Translations under genes and position numbers: made by a program | In this document: positions 1 through 8,730 of the stretch, in pieces | How positions within the stretch are numbered: the first letter of the stretch is position 1 | Layout of the letters: each line of letters begins with the position of its first letter | The notes under the pieces: generated by a model | What the model was told of the DNA's origin: nothing | What the model saw: the letters and a program-made list of their open reading frames with translations, nothing else | The model's database searches: none | Origin: Spirogloea muscicola | Taxonomy: Eukaryota; Streptophyta; Zygnematophyceae; Spirogloeales; Spirogloeaceae | Reading direction: 5' to 3' | Length of the DNA stretch: 15,857 nucleotides | NCBI GenBank assembly: GCA_009602725.1 | Contig: WELB01000184.1 | Coordinates: 20,562 to 36,418, forward strand

Positions 1-1
1 G

Positions 2-1688
2 GCGCCGCCGTCCGACGCCGCGGCGGCCACGGCCGAGAAGGCCGCCGTCAGCGCCGCCGCCCTCCCCGAGCTGCCGAGCAGGGCGGCCGTCACAGCTGGC
101 GACGCCGTCGCCTCCTCCGACGCTCCCCGCGCCAAGCTGCGGCCGAGCCTCTCGGGTGAGGGTTAGGGTTAGGGTTTAGTTGCACAGTTGCAGAGCGCGG
201 CCGCCAGCAGCGCCGGCGCTGACGCTGGTGGCGGCATTGGCGGTGCGGCGTCGGCGTTGGCGTTGGCGTAGACGAGGAGCTGGCACGGCGCAGGGGCGAG
301 TCGCGCGAGGCGCAGCAGCGCCGGCTGGAGGCGGAGGCGGCGCGCCGCGCCGAGGAGGTGAGCCCAGCAATGCGTCGTTGGTGCTTGTGAGGACTTGGAG
401 CCGCTTGTGGGTGCCCCTGTTGACGGCCTTCGACGGCAGTCAGAGCCGTGGACTGCGGTGCGCGGCCGCAGGCGAGGCGGCGGGACCTCGAGCGAGCGCG
501 GCTGCGGCATGCGGAGATGGAGCGCGCCCGGCTGGCTCGCGCGGCCTGCACGCAGCGCGGCGTTCCTCCCGGCGAGGAGCTTCTCGCCATGGCCTCTGCA
601 CAGTCGGCCCAGGACCTCTGCCTGCGGCAGGAGCAGGTATGATGCAAGCTCCACAACTTGGCCGTCGACAGTCTCATCATCAATCTAAATTATAAGAATG
701 ACTTTACATCGTTGTTAGTTGACTCTGAATATGCACAGTGGCGCCTGACATGGCCGCTCGTGGCACACCCCAGGATGAGGCGCTGCAGGCCTCGTTACAT
801 GCCGATCAGCGCCGGGAGGCGGACATGGAGCGGAAAAGCGCGCTAGAAGAGCAGCAAAGAGCTGCCCTTCGGAAAGCACAGGTTGGTATCTCAGTTTGCT
901 TTCGTTGACCTTAAGCCTTGGCTTTGTGGCAAGGCTTGGGCAAGTCTTCAGCTGTGCGCCTTTGCGCCTCAGACATTAGCAATTGTGTAATACTTGCACA
1001 GGTTATGGCCGCTTGTGCGTAGACACGCTACACCTAAAACCTGACGAGTACAACTTGGAGAGCATGAGACCCACTTTATATCACCTTTTTATCGTCTGCA
1101 TCTGCTGAACTAAGTCGAGCATTCTGATGGTGCATGCATCACTGTTTGCATCTGTCCAGGAGGAGCGAAGCCGGCAGCGCGAATCACTGCCACCAGAACC
1201 TGGCCTGGGTGTGGCTGGGCGCACCGTCATCGGCCTGCGCCTGCCAGACTCCTCCATGCGACACCGCGCCTTCCTCGCGCAAAGCACTGTCGCTGACCTC
1301 TACTGCTGGGTAAGCTTGCTTGCGGCCTTCGTCAGCTCAAGACCTGCCATGCATTCGCAGCATGCAAGCCTCGACAGCACGAACCTCTTTCTCAAGTGGC
1401 ATCCGGCCTGCTTTTGGCAGAGCATGTCACTGAGCATGTCTGTGATCGGCTCTACTGGTCTCACCTGGTCGACACGTCACGCAGGCCTTTGTGGAGAGCC
1501 CGGTGACTGCAAGCAACTTTGTGCTCACTACGATGTATCCCCGCATGGTCTTGGCGCTGCACACGTGGGCGAAGTCCACGCTCGAGGAGGCAGGCCTGTG
1601 TCCGCGCTCGGTGCTAGCGCTTGAGGAGGAGTTGCCACTGCCGCCCTCGCCGGCTGTGACGGCCACTCTGGCGCCAGAACCCTCATAA
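2..1688 (+). CDS. UBX-domain protein, FAF1/FAF2-like Cdc48/p97 adaptor (5' partial, 6 exons)
   Basis: I join exons 2-155, 272-357, 472-636, 774-881, 1160-1309 and 1485-1688 (TAA). All five introns are GT-AG and the joins keep one frame, giving 288 residues with the N-terminus outside the window. Residues 1-50 are Ala/Pro-rich. Residues 52-170 are an Arg/Glu/Gln/Ala-rich coiled coil that includes DEALQASLHADQRREADMER, which resembles the segment before the UBX domain in FAF1 and FAF2. Residues about 192-273 fit a UBX fold: the start GRTVIGLRLPDSSMRHRAFL, then VADLYCWAFVES, TTMYPRMVL and TLEEAGLCP. UBX domains bind the N-domain of Cdc48/p97 through a loop usually reading Phe-Pro-Arg; here it reads Tyr-Pro-Arg. 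FAF proteins deliver ubiquitinated clients in proteasomal or ER-associated degradation. The upstream UBA and UAS domains would lie outside the window. Domain call firm; FAF1 versus FAF2 open. Confidence 0.88.
160..179 (+). repeat. Interstitial telomere-type repeat in intron 1
   Basis: Directly after the donor site of the first UBX-gene intron there are about three telomere-type units (GGGTTA, GGGTTA, GGGTTTA). The match mixes six-base and seven-base units, so it does not by itself identify the organism's telomere repeat. It may be chance or a relic of break repair. Confidence 0.5.
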
Positions 1689-1787
1689 AGAGCACTGCCA
1701 CTGCACGTCAGTTTTGCCAGCCGCCGGTTGAGCAGATTGTCTTGCAGCCGTCACACCCATTCGGCCATCTGTTAACGCCAAGTAGAA

Positions 1788-3660
1788 CTAGTGCCGAGGC
1801 CGGGCTCTGCGGAACTCCCACAGCACAAGCTCGCCGTTGTATGTCGTGTACTCGAGGCGCCACTCGCGCACGAAAGCAAGGCCAGCTCGCCGGATGGGTG
1901 GGCAGCGCGCTGGTGAGCAGCACTTCCAGCCTGTGCACCAGCCCTCAATCAGCTGCCAACCAAATACGTGCAACGTAAGCCATCAGAAGCAGCGGAGAGT
2001 TAAGTACTCCAGCTTAAATCCGTAGTAAGGATGACAAGAGAGAGTGGAGAGAGGGGTCCAGAAGATGGGAAGTTGATGGGAACCCTTAATGAAAATATAC
2101 ATGTTGTAATGCTCATGGCAGTGGCGCACAGAAAGTGCAGCTCACCTTTTCGCCCTTGCTGAGGAAGACGCGGCCCTTCTTCGGATGCAGCACGGTGGCC
2201 AGCGCGGCCATGGCGACAATGCGCACTTCCGCAGTTAGGTGGATGAAGACCAGGGACTCGAATATGAGATCGAATGGTGCCGACGCGTTGAGAAGGGCCA
2301 GGTTGAAGCTCCCATCGACAACGACGTTCGGGCGCTTGCTGACTATGCCATGCGCAGGGAGCTCGTACAGAAGGCCGGCTGCAACTGACATTGCATCCGG
2401 TTCGAGGCAATAGTAGTGGGCCTTCTGTAGAAAGCCTGCAAGAGCACCGATCAGTTAGCAACCTGTAATTGTAAGTTGAAGCTTTGTCACGAAGAAGCTT
2501 CTTGACATTGTTCGGCATTGTTGTCTTAAAGCGACACAGAGTATGACCAACTTGCAACCACGGAAGCAGCATAGAAGCTCGCCATTAGTACAAAAGATGT
2601 AAGTCGTGGGCAAATCAGATTGGCAGGCTTGAGGTTAAGTGGAGTCAAAGTTGGGAGACTGCAATCAAAGAGGGATGCAAACATAAGAGGAAAGGTTTAA
2701 ACAGAAAGCGGGAGAATTGCAGTGCTCACTGATGAAATGGATGCCAACACGGAGGCTGCCGCAGCCGAGCTCCAGCACGCGTGCCGTCGGGTGCAGCCTC
2801 GCGGCGTCCGCCATGAACGCAAACGTCTCGCGGCCGCCCACCCAGGGGTCGCCGTATTGGCTGTGGTGGACCTCCGCCAGGAGCTCCGGCGCGACAGCCA
2901 GACCCCGCCCAGCTTGCACACGCTCGCTATCCGCTGACTGGACCTGCACATACGCGATTGTCATGCTGATTGGTTAAAAGAAGTTGAATCCAATCAATTT
3001 AAATTAGATAAGATTAAACTAAATAAAATTGGTGCAATTTATAGGAGTATGTAATTTTCTTTCATAGATCATAAAGGCTGAACTATTTGGTACTGCAAAT
3101 ATTGCAAGTGGCATACGACAATAGTTAGCACCAACACAGAGAGCCTGCCTCAAACTGACGCACCAGGTTTAAGACAAAGGAGTCTTGACAATGTCACTGA
3201 ACAACACTAGGTGCAATTAACTCCTCAGATTTGGTAATTAAGACTATTAGAAGAGAGCATAATGTCACACCTTGCCCTCAGCCTGCATGAGGTCGATCTG
3301 CCCTGCGCGCGACTTAGGGAAGATGCCGGCGCGCGGCCGGCCGAGCGTGGCCAGGTCCGCAGGCGCGACGCCCAGCGCCGCCACGGCGGCGGCCAGCCAG
3401 CGCAGGTCCTCCTCGGTGGGCCGGAGCTGAGGCGTACGTGCATCCGGAACGCAGCCGGCGGCGTTGCCAACTGCCGGTGGAGGGCAGGCGGGGCAGGCGG
3501 CCGGCGGAGGGCAGGCGGGGCAGGCGGCCGGCGGAGGGCAGGTGGGTGGCGTCGGGCAGGCGGCGCACCGGGCGCACTCGATGAGGACCGGCGGAGGGCA
3601 GCTCAGGACGGCCGCCGGCGGCGCCGGCTGCGGAGGGCAGGCCGGCTCCTCGGCGGCCAT
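1788..3660 (-). CDS. Class I SAM-dependent methyltransferase (4 exons)
   Basis: In transcript order the exons are 3660-3271, 2943-2730, 2435-2146 and 1952-1788 (TAG at 1788-1790). The GT-AG introns are 327, 294 and 193 nt, in phases 0, 1 and 0, giving 352 residues. Exon 2 carries motif I of Rossmann-fold methyltransferases, ARVLELGCGSLRVGIHF. Exon 3 continues with YYCLEPDA (post-I acidic strand) and FDLIFESLVFIHL (motif IV region). The last exon ends in LEYTTYNGELVLWEF. The substrate cannot be read from the sequence. Residues about 1-60 are Pro/Cys-rich with tandem CPPPAACPA units. I chose the ATG at 3660 for its strong context (GCCATGG). An in-frame ATG at 3744 would add 28 residues, possibly a targeting extension. 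The gene is convergent with the UBX gene, with about 100 bp between the stops. Confidence 0.82.
3483..3545 (-). repeat. 27-bp tandem repeat encoding CPPPAACPA units
   Basis: Two nearly perfect 27-bp units and a partial third lie inside exon 1 of the methyltransferase gene. On the minus strand each encodes nine residues of the type CPPPAACPA, so length changes by whole units keep the frame. This is a likely length polymorphism in the N-terminal extension. Confidence 0.75.
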
Positions 3661-4232
<572 letters not shown>

Positions 4233-4233
4233 N
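4233..4233. other. Single N: assembly gap or ambiguous join
   Basis: One N separates the poly(A) from a GCC-rich stretch. The abrupt change of composition suggests a scaffold join, so the flanks may not be contiguous in the genome. Confidence 0.8.
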
Positions 4234-4616
4234 GGCGGCGCTGGCGGCGGCGCCGGCGGCGGCGTCGCCGGCGGCGGCGGTACTTGCGGCGGCAGCTGCC
4301 ACCTGGCCCGAGGCTCGCGGAAGTTCCCACGTGGGGCTCCTTCCAGGTGGGCAGAGCTGGGTGGGGTTCAGAAAGTATCTGTGAGGAGGAGAAAACGTGG
4401 GGCGCGCATGATCTGGAAATGGAACAGATTGTTCACCGGAAAGCACTGAGAGGCTAAGCCCAAAAAGGAACTGTGCTTCGTACGGAAGGGGCCGGGACGG
4501 CGGAAAAGAGACGGGGACGCCGTACCAGCAATGAGCTGTACGGCTTCTGTACCTGCTCATGTACCTGCTCATGTACCTGCCGTACTCAGCATTCTCAGAT
4601 CTGTCCTTTCTCTCTC
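4234..4616. other. Gap-flanking region without a supported gene; 12-bp tandem repeat
   Basis: It starts with GGC/GCC triplet-like sequence (poly-Ala in one frame), then mixed sequence. At 4549-4584 there are three units of a 12-mer (GTACCTGCTCAT, the third diverged). A good 3' splice-site-like tract, TCCTTTCTCTCTCCAG, ends at about 4619, but I could not attach exons to it. Confidence 0.5.
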
Positions 4617-4898
4617 CAGGTGGCGCTCCGGTCCGCTCAACACGAGCTACTCGTGGAGCACGCGGCCCGTCGCGGAGAGCGTGGTCCCGCCTGCGCACCT
4701 GGCGCGCTCCATCGACTCGTTTGGGGGCGCAGGCGCGGTGCTTGGCGGAGGTCGACATGGCGGCCGTCGCGGCTCCACGCTGCGGCTCCTCCCTCCAGCG
4801 GACGTGCGCGGCCATGCTCGGATGCGGTCGGCCTCCTCCCCTGGCGCGGCCGCCTTGCTCTCCATCATTTCGTGTCTTGGTGTGTAGTTTTGTCTTTC
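4617..4898 (+). pseudogene. Possible decayed retroelement protein tail
   Basis: GC-rich sequence that directly precedes a copy of the 3'-end hairpin module, as the protein tails do in other copies. Around 4776-4810 one frame reads CGSSLQRTCAAMLGCGR, faintly like the SLQRSMARALHLRAGRA block of the better tails. All three frames are open for long stretches, so I cannot choose one. Weak call. Confidence 0.25.
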
Positions 4899-4998
4899 CG
4901 AGCACTCTTTTGTGGCCTTCGAGGCCTGTGGACATTGTCCATTCTTTTCTAGGCTGGCTTTGCTAGCCTCTCTGTTTCTATGGGCGAGCCATCTTTCT
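4899..4998 (+). repeat. 3'-end hairpin module, copy A
   Basis: It contains the conserved order TTGTCCATTCTTTT, hairpin, TATGGGCGAGCC. The hairpin at 4951-4969 is AGGCTGGCTTTGCTAGCCT. Relative to the common GGGCTGGC/GCCAGCCC stem, the outer pair is A-T instead of G-C, and an inner pair is G-T. Confidence 0.75.
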
Positions 4999-5375
4999 CC
5001 GCGCTCCCCCTCTACGATGCACTCAGGATGCCGGATGGACTTTTCCGCACGGCAGTCCACCGCCTGCTGGTCCTCCTCCCGCCCTGTCTGCTAGGCGTGC
5101 TGCAGTGTGAGTGCGGGGAGCGGTCGGCGGACCCGGCGGAGCTGGCGGCGCATGTCCTCCGCTGCGCCACGGGAGGTGAACGCACCGCTGCACACGGCCT
5201 CCTCAGGATGCCATGTTTGTCATATTTGTGGAAGCCGGCTACACGGTGGCGATGGAGAACACTTTCATCGTGACAATCCTTCAGAAGGCCGACGGACTTC
5301 ACACGCGCCGGGTCGACTTGGTGGCCTCGACGCCAAGAGGCGGCGCGCGTATCATTACAGACGTGGTACCTCACC

Positions 5376-5405
5376 ACCAATGTGGTGGACCGATCCACCA
5401 CATTG
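5376..5405. repeat. Perfect 13-bp inverted repeat with 4-nt loop
   Basis: CCAATGTGGTGGA is followed by CCGA and then its exact reverse complement. It lies between the endonuclease-like D motif and the KxxK motif of the retroelement remnant, where the reading frame also changes, so it may mark a small foldback insertion or local inversion. Confidence 0.7.
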
Positions 5406-5605
5406 GATTTGGAGCTTTCTGCCTCGCGGCCATGCTGCGGCGAAGGCCGCTCGCACCAAGGCGGCCAAACACGCTAACCACCCGGCTGGAGACGAGTTCG
5501 TACCCCTGGCCGTGGACGTGCACGGGGCTCTCAGGTCCCAGCGGCTCGACCTGCTGGCCTGGCTTGCGCGGCACGCTGTGTCCCGCAGGCGCGATGAGCC
5601 GGCCC

Positions 5606-5672
5606 CTTGTTATCTTGTTATCTTGTTGTCTTGTTGATGAGCTTTCGGCGAATCTTGTTATCTTGTTGATGA
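5606..5672 (+). repeat. CTTGTTAT-type short tandem repeats interrupting the retroelement tail
   Basis: Five or so diverged units of CTTGTTAT/CTTGTTGT/CTTGTTGATGA are inserted between the block homologous to LARHAIARR and the block AAGSKAQVYRM of the intact relative at 10925-11267. That relative has no such repeats at this point. Confidence 0.65.
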
Positions 5673-5878
5673 CGCGATAACGCGAGAGTTCAACGCCGCT
5701 GGCTCGTGGGCCCAAGTCTATCGTATGAGATTGTCGGTCTCCCCTTCAGCGGTCCATGGCCCAAGCCTTTCATCTGCGTGCTGGCCGTGCTCTCGCTGCG
5801 GCCTCCGGCTTTCGTCAGGGGGATACTTTTCCGGCAGCTAGTCTGTCGGATTTGAGGCTCCTCACTCGTAACTACTGA

Positions 5879-6023
5879 GTGATCCATCCTCCCCCCGTAC
5901 TGACATAGCTTCTTCAGACCCGTTCGTAGCTGCTAAGCGCTTTTGGCCCTTCGAACCTTTGTCAATTCTTTTCGGGCTGGCTTTCACAGCCCTTGCCCCC
6001 ATCGGGAGAGCCACTTCTTCTGC
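5879..6023 (+). repeat. Retroelement 3' UTR with hairpin module, copy B
   Basis: It follows the stop of the preceding tail directly. It contains TTCGTAGCTGCTAAGCGC, then TTTGGCCCTTCGAACC, TTTGTCAATTCTTTT, hairpin GGGCTGGCTTTCACAGCCC (5974-5992) and a CCCCCAT(C)GGGAGAGCCACTTCTTC-type end. With copies C and J it forms a subgroup (CAGCCCTTGCCCCCAT) distinct from D/E/H/I/N. The sequence after it, 6024-6240, holds only a CAGA-like tract (about 6067-6132). Confidence 0.75.
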
Positions 6024-6240
6024 TCTGGCCAGGGGATTCGCTTCCAGGAGCCCTTGTCACGGCAGCACAGATGCAGATGCGCTCATGGCGCCAGACAGAT
6101 TCAGATCTCAGACAGTCAGTCAGACAGACAGCACAGGCTCCGCCCTCACCCAAGGTGGGTGGCAGCCATGGCTAGGGCGCACGGGAGCACCGCGTGGCCT
6201 CAGATGTGGAGAGTAATAAGCCCGAGGGATGCCCGAGGCC

Positions 6241-6333
6241 TCCCTTCTCATTTGGCCCCTTCGAATCTTTGTCAATTGTTGTCGGGCTGGCTTTTCACAG
6301 CCCTTGCCCCCATTGGGCCAGCCACTTTTCCTT
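6241..6333 (+). repeat. 3'-end hairpin module, copy C
   Basis: It has the same order as copy B: GGCCCCTTCGAATC, TTTGTCAATTGTTGT, hairpin GGGCTGGCTTTTCACAGCCC (6284-6303), then TTGCCCCCATTGGGCCAGCC. No recognisable protein tail lies directly upstream, so this is probably a short 5'-truncated insertion. Between here and the next tail, a CC(A/G)CTGATTCACCA motif occurs twice (about 6390 and 6428). Confidence 0.75.
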
Positions 6334-6423
6334 ATCCAGGGGAGACTCTCACAGCGCAATGACACGGACGGGATGGTCACCCAGCCCGGCCCACTGATTC
6401 ACCATATTACTTTTTCTAATACC

Positions 6424-6654
6424 CGACCCGCTGATTCACCAACGTCTATTTTTGCTCGCTTCCACACGCTACTGGAGAATATTGCAAGTCTGGGATATGC
6501 TCGACGTGAGGATATGCTTCCAGCTCAGATGATGATGGGCATGCCGGCAGCCTACTTGTCATTCTTGCGTTGTCGAGTGTCAGCTTGTCTGCAGCGAGCT
6601 CAGACTCATGCGTTGCATCAGAAAGCTGGTCGAGCCTTAGCTGGTATACAATGA
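6424..6654 (+). pseudogene. Non-LTR retrotransposon protein tail, second lineage
   Basis: An open frame reads FHTLLENIASLGYARRED, then AAYLSFLRCRVSACLQRAQT, then HALHQKAGRALAGIQ and a stop. The block RVSACLQRAQTHALHQKAGRALA aligns with RLAVSLQRSMARALHLRAGRALA in the main family. The codons are less GC-rich, and the protein ends without the SDLxxLTRGY tail, so it appears to be a separate, related element family. It is truncated at the 5' end, and no 3' hairpin module follows it. Confidence 0.55.
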
Positions 6655-6903
6655 ACCGGCCGTTTGGTTAAGCCACACGGCACTGTTGCTATTACATGAC
6701 CGGCTATTTGGGACGAGGCAAGGCGGGCCCTGGTGCGACCCGCTCACACCCCTGGAGGGGGGGTGGCACGGGGGAGCACAACGAGCCTGGCTCCGTCATG
6801 AACACCTGTATGCATCTGGCTGACTTTTCACAGCCGATTCTTTCATATCAGCAGCCGCTTCCTATACAACGAGCCTTGGGGGCTGAGGCTCAAGAAGCAG
6901 TTA
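6655..6903. other. Intergenic; nothing recognised
   Basis: Mixed-composition sequence with a G-run near 6754-6762. A CTGGCTGACTTTTCACAGCC stretch at about 6817-6836 faintly resembles the B/C hairpin. No gene or RNA is supported. Confidence 0.4.
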
Positions 6904-7391
6904 GAAGCCCGTGAAGCCCAGGAGCAGCCTTGCCGCTGCTCTCGCCGCCGCAGCTGCCGCGGCATTCCGCTGCGGGGCCTGCTGCGCCGGCCTGCGCCCA
7001 GGAGGTGGAGTCGTCGCCGGACGGCGGCGCCGCAGGGCCTATCTTCCGCTGCGCGACGCGCTAGTGCTTTCACGTGTGGTGGGTTGGCCTCTAAATCCAC
7101 TACGTTCGACCTCAATAAGGACTGCTCTCCCAAACTGCGTGTGTAGGGCGAGGTTCCTTACAATCAGGAGAGCAGTCTCTATTGGGTTCGAACGTAGTGG
7201 GTTTAGAGGCCAACCCACTACACGTGAAAGCACTAGCGCGTCGCGCAGCGGAAGATAGGCCCTGTGGCGCCGCCGTCCGGCGACGACTCCACCTCCTGGG
7301 CGCAGGCCGGCGCAGCAGGCCCCGCAGCGGAGTGCCGCGGCGGCTGCGGCGGCGAGCAGCGGCAAGGCTGCTCCTGGGCTTCACGGGCTTC
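6904..7391. repeat. Long foldback: about 225-bp inverted arms, 36-nt loop
   Basis: Arm 1 (6904-7130) and arm 2 (7167-7391) are near-perfect reverse complements, about 95% by eye, with a 36-nt loop (7131-7166). The same peptides therefore appear on opposite strands, for example DALVLSRVVGWPLNPLRS. A transcript through it would fold into a long double-stranded hairpin. Alternatives are a foldback transposon or an inverted chimera from long-read assembly. The several percent arm divergence argues mildly against a simple chimera. Confidence 0.9.
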
Positions 7392-7395
7392 GAAG

Positions 7396-7441
7396 TCAAT
7401 AAGGACTGCTCTCCCTAACTGCGTGTGTAGGGCGAGGTTCC
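7396..7441 (+). repeat. 46-bp direct repeat of the foldback's inner arm and loop
   Basis: Positions 7112-7157, spanning the inner end of arm 1 and part of the loop, recur at 7396-7441 just outside arm 2 with a single difference (CTCCCA versus CTCCCT). The unit begins TCAATAAGGACTGCTCTCCC. The foldback is therefore bounded on the right by a second copy of its own centre. Confidence 0.85.
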
Positions 7442-7524
7442 CTCCATGGCTCCCTTCTCGTACTTTGTCCATTCTTTTTTGGGCTGGCTGTTCCAGCCCC
7501 TATCCTCAATGGGCGAGCTCTTTC
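7442..7524 (+). repeat. 3'-end hairpin module, copy D
   Basis: About 75 bp starting CTCCCTTCTCGTACTTTGTC, with hairpin GGGCTGGCTGTTCCAGCCC and end ATCCTCAATGGGCGAGCTC. It is identical to copy H over about 75 bp, so both are young. It is bounded by CTCCATGG on both sides (7442-7449 and 7524-7531), a possible 8-bp target-site duplication. Confidence 0.85.
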
Positions 7525-7733
7525 TCCATGGGGAGCCGGTGGACTTTCCTGCAGCCGGGTCGCTCGCCCAGGTGTATCGCATGCGCCTGGCCGTCTCGCT
7601 GCAGAGGTCAATGGCCCGTGCGCTGCACCTGCGTGCCGGCCGAGCCCTCGCTGCTGCCTCTGGCTCTGGCCAGGGGACGTCCTTCCAGGAACATAGCCTC
7701 TCTGACTTGCGACTGCTTAGCAGGGGTTACTGA
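7525..7733 (+). pseudogene. Non-LTR retrotransposon protein tail, main lineage
   Basis: An open frame of about 68 codons reads GEPVDFPAAGS, LAQVYRMRLAVSLQRSMAR, ALHLRAGRALAAASGSGQGT and ends SLSDLRLLSRGY, stop. It is very similar to the tail at 10925-11267, so both come from one recent family. The 5' end stops abruptly at hairpin copy D, so nearly all of the protein is missing. No enzymatic domain remains. Confidence 0.65.
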
Positions 7734-7893
7734 GTAGTTAGTAGCTGCTTTGTTTCTTCTTGTGTGCTTCTTTCTTAGTGCTTCGCCTTAGTGCTTCGCC
7801 TGGCCCCCTTCTTCTTGGGCTTCTTGTACTCTGCTCATTCTTTTTTGGGCTGGCTGTTCCAGCCCCTATCCTCAATGGGCGAGCTCTTTCTTC
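7734..7893 (+). repeat. Retroelement 3' UTR with hairpin module, copy E
   Basis: It follows the stop of the preceding tail: GTAGCTGCTTTGTTTCTTCT, a duplicated TTAGTGCTTCGCC, then GGCCCCCTTCTT, hairpin (7847-7865) and ATCCTCAATGGGCGAGCTC. It shows the complete order protein tail, UTR, hairpin, end, as expected of a 3' terminus. Confidence 0.8.
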
Positions 7894-7982
7894 TCCTTAC
7901 AGGTAGCTCAAGAGCTTGTCAATTGCCGTCCGTTATTCGGGCATCAGTGAGCGACCTCTATGAGCTGACTCGTGGTTACTGA
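7894..7982 (+). pseudogene. Retroelement protein tail fragment (VSDLYELTRGY end)
   Basis: Immediately after copy E the sequence resumes inside another tail: SSRACQLPSVIRASVSDLY then ELTRGY and a TGA stop. This matches the last 25 residues of the family in layout. The preceding element may therefore have inserted into an older copy. No hairpin module follows this tail. Confidence 0.5.
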
Positions 7983-8187
7983 GTGGGTCAGCTTAGTAGC
8001 AGGCGATGTACATTTGTCATTGTGCTTGCCTTTATACTTGGCCACACAAGCCCTTCATCTCTTAACACACGTCTTTATGTATTCAACAATACCAAGCCCC
8101 ATTCGGTGTGTTCAGACAAAAGCCGGTACTGGGAGTGGGGCTACGCTAAGGCAAAATGCCCTAGAAGACAACTCTTCCAGTAGAGGG
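7983..8187. other. Intergenic; nothing recognised
   Basis: Less GC-rich sequence downstream of a tail stop. It may be a diverged 3' UTR lacking the hairpin. No gene is supported. Confidence 0.35.
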
Positions 8188-8262
8188 CGATGGCTGTGAT
8201 TGGCCAGCCAAGAAAAAAGATTGAGCGAAGTCCAAAGAGGCCAGAGAGGGGCCTACGAAAGC
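8188..8262 (-). repeat. 3'-end hairpin module, copy F (degenerate)
   Basis: On the minus strand the order is GGCCTCTTTGGACTTCGCTC, AATCTTTTTTCTTGGCTGGCC, then AATCACAGCCATCG. This follows copies B and C closely, but the hairpin stem is partly decayed. Confidence 0.5.
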
Positions 8263-8377
8263 AGGGAGGCAACGTGTGCTGATCACTGGGTGGATGGTGG
8301 ACTCGTTGCTCTCAGCTTGGCGCCGGTAGCACCTCCGCGGAGCTACAACCGAGCCAGCAGGTTCCACCAGTATGGAG

Positions 8378-8730
8378 TACTAGCAGCCTGGAGCGTGAGG
8401 AGCCCGAGGGCGTGCTGCCACATGGCTACATGGCCATGATAGCCGTGATGGAGAATTAGAAGAAGACAATGCAGGCGCCTCCAGTTGACGATGACTGTGG
8501 AGGCTTTCTGGTCACAAGAAGCAGCAGCTTTCGTGCTAGCCTCTTACTATGGAGGAAATTGATCATACTCAGCTTCTTTTAGAATCCAACATTCATCTTG
8601 ACATTCTGACCACTAAGCCAATTGGCTGCTCAAGTGTTGCCAACCTGTCAGGTTCAGATTTGTGATTGAGGATGTCCTCAAGCCACCATCATTTGGCTGA
8701 CAAGTGTTGCTACACTCATTGTATTGTTAC
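8378..8730. other. Interior of the inverted-repeat pair; no gene recognised
   Basis: Lower-GC sequence with short frames only and no recognisable motif on either strand. It may be cargo of a non-autonomous element or ordinary intergenic DNA. Confidence 0.4.

Larger units (their letters stand above)
4990..5878 (+). pseudogene. Non-LTR retrotransposon protein, C-terminal region, frameshifted and 5'-truncated
   Basis: Three frames must be combined. The first (from about 5000) reads LFRTAVHRLL then a Cys/His motif, CECGERSADPAELAAHVLRC, with a His soon after. The second (5213 on) has RRVDLVASTPRGGARIITDVV. The third (about 5427-5600) has KAARTKAAKHA then GDEFVPLAVDVHGAL. A CCHC-type knuckle followed by (P/V)D...D...KxxK(Y/H) is the layout of the restriction-like endonuclease at the C-terminus of R2/CRE-type non-LTR elements. 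That assignment is by motif only. After an insertion of short repeats (5606-5672) the tail resumes with AQVYRMRLSVS and, after another frameshift, HLRAGRALAAAS and ends SLSDLRLLTRNY (stop 5876-5878). The reverse transcriptase domain is absent. Dead copy. Confidence 0.68.

Noticed and set aside
90-683. Minus-strand 197-residue Arg/Ser-rich frame
   Set aside because: It is the shadow of the UBX-gene exons on the opposite strand; the plus strand has in-phase splice sites and a recognisable coiled coil.
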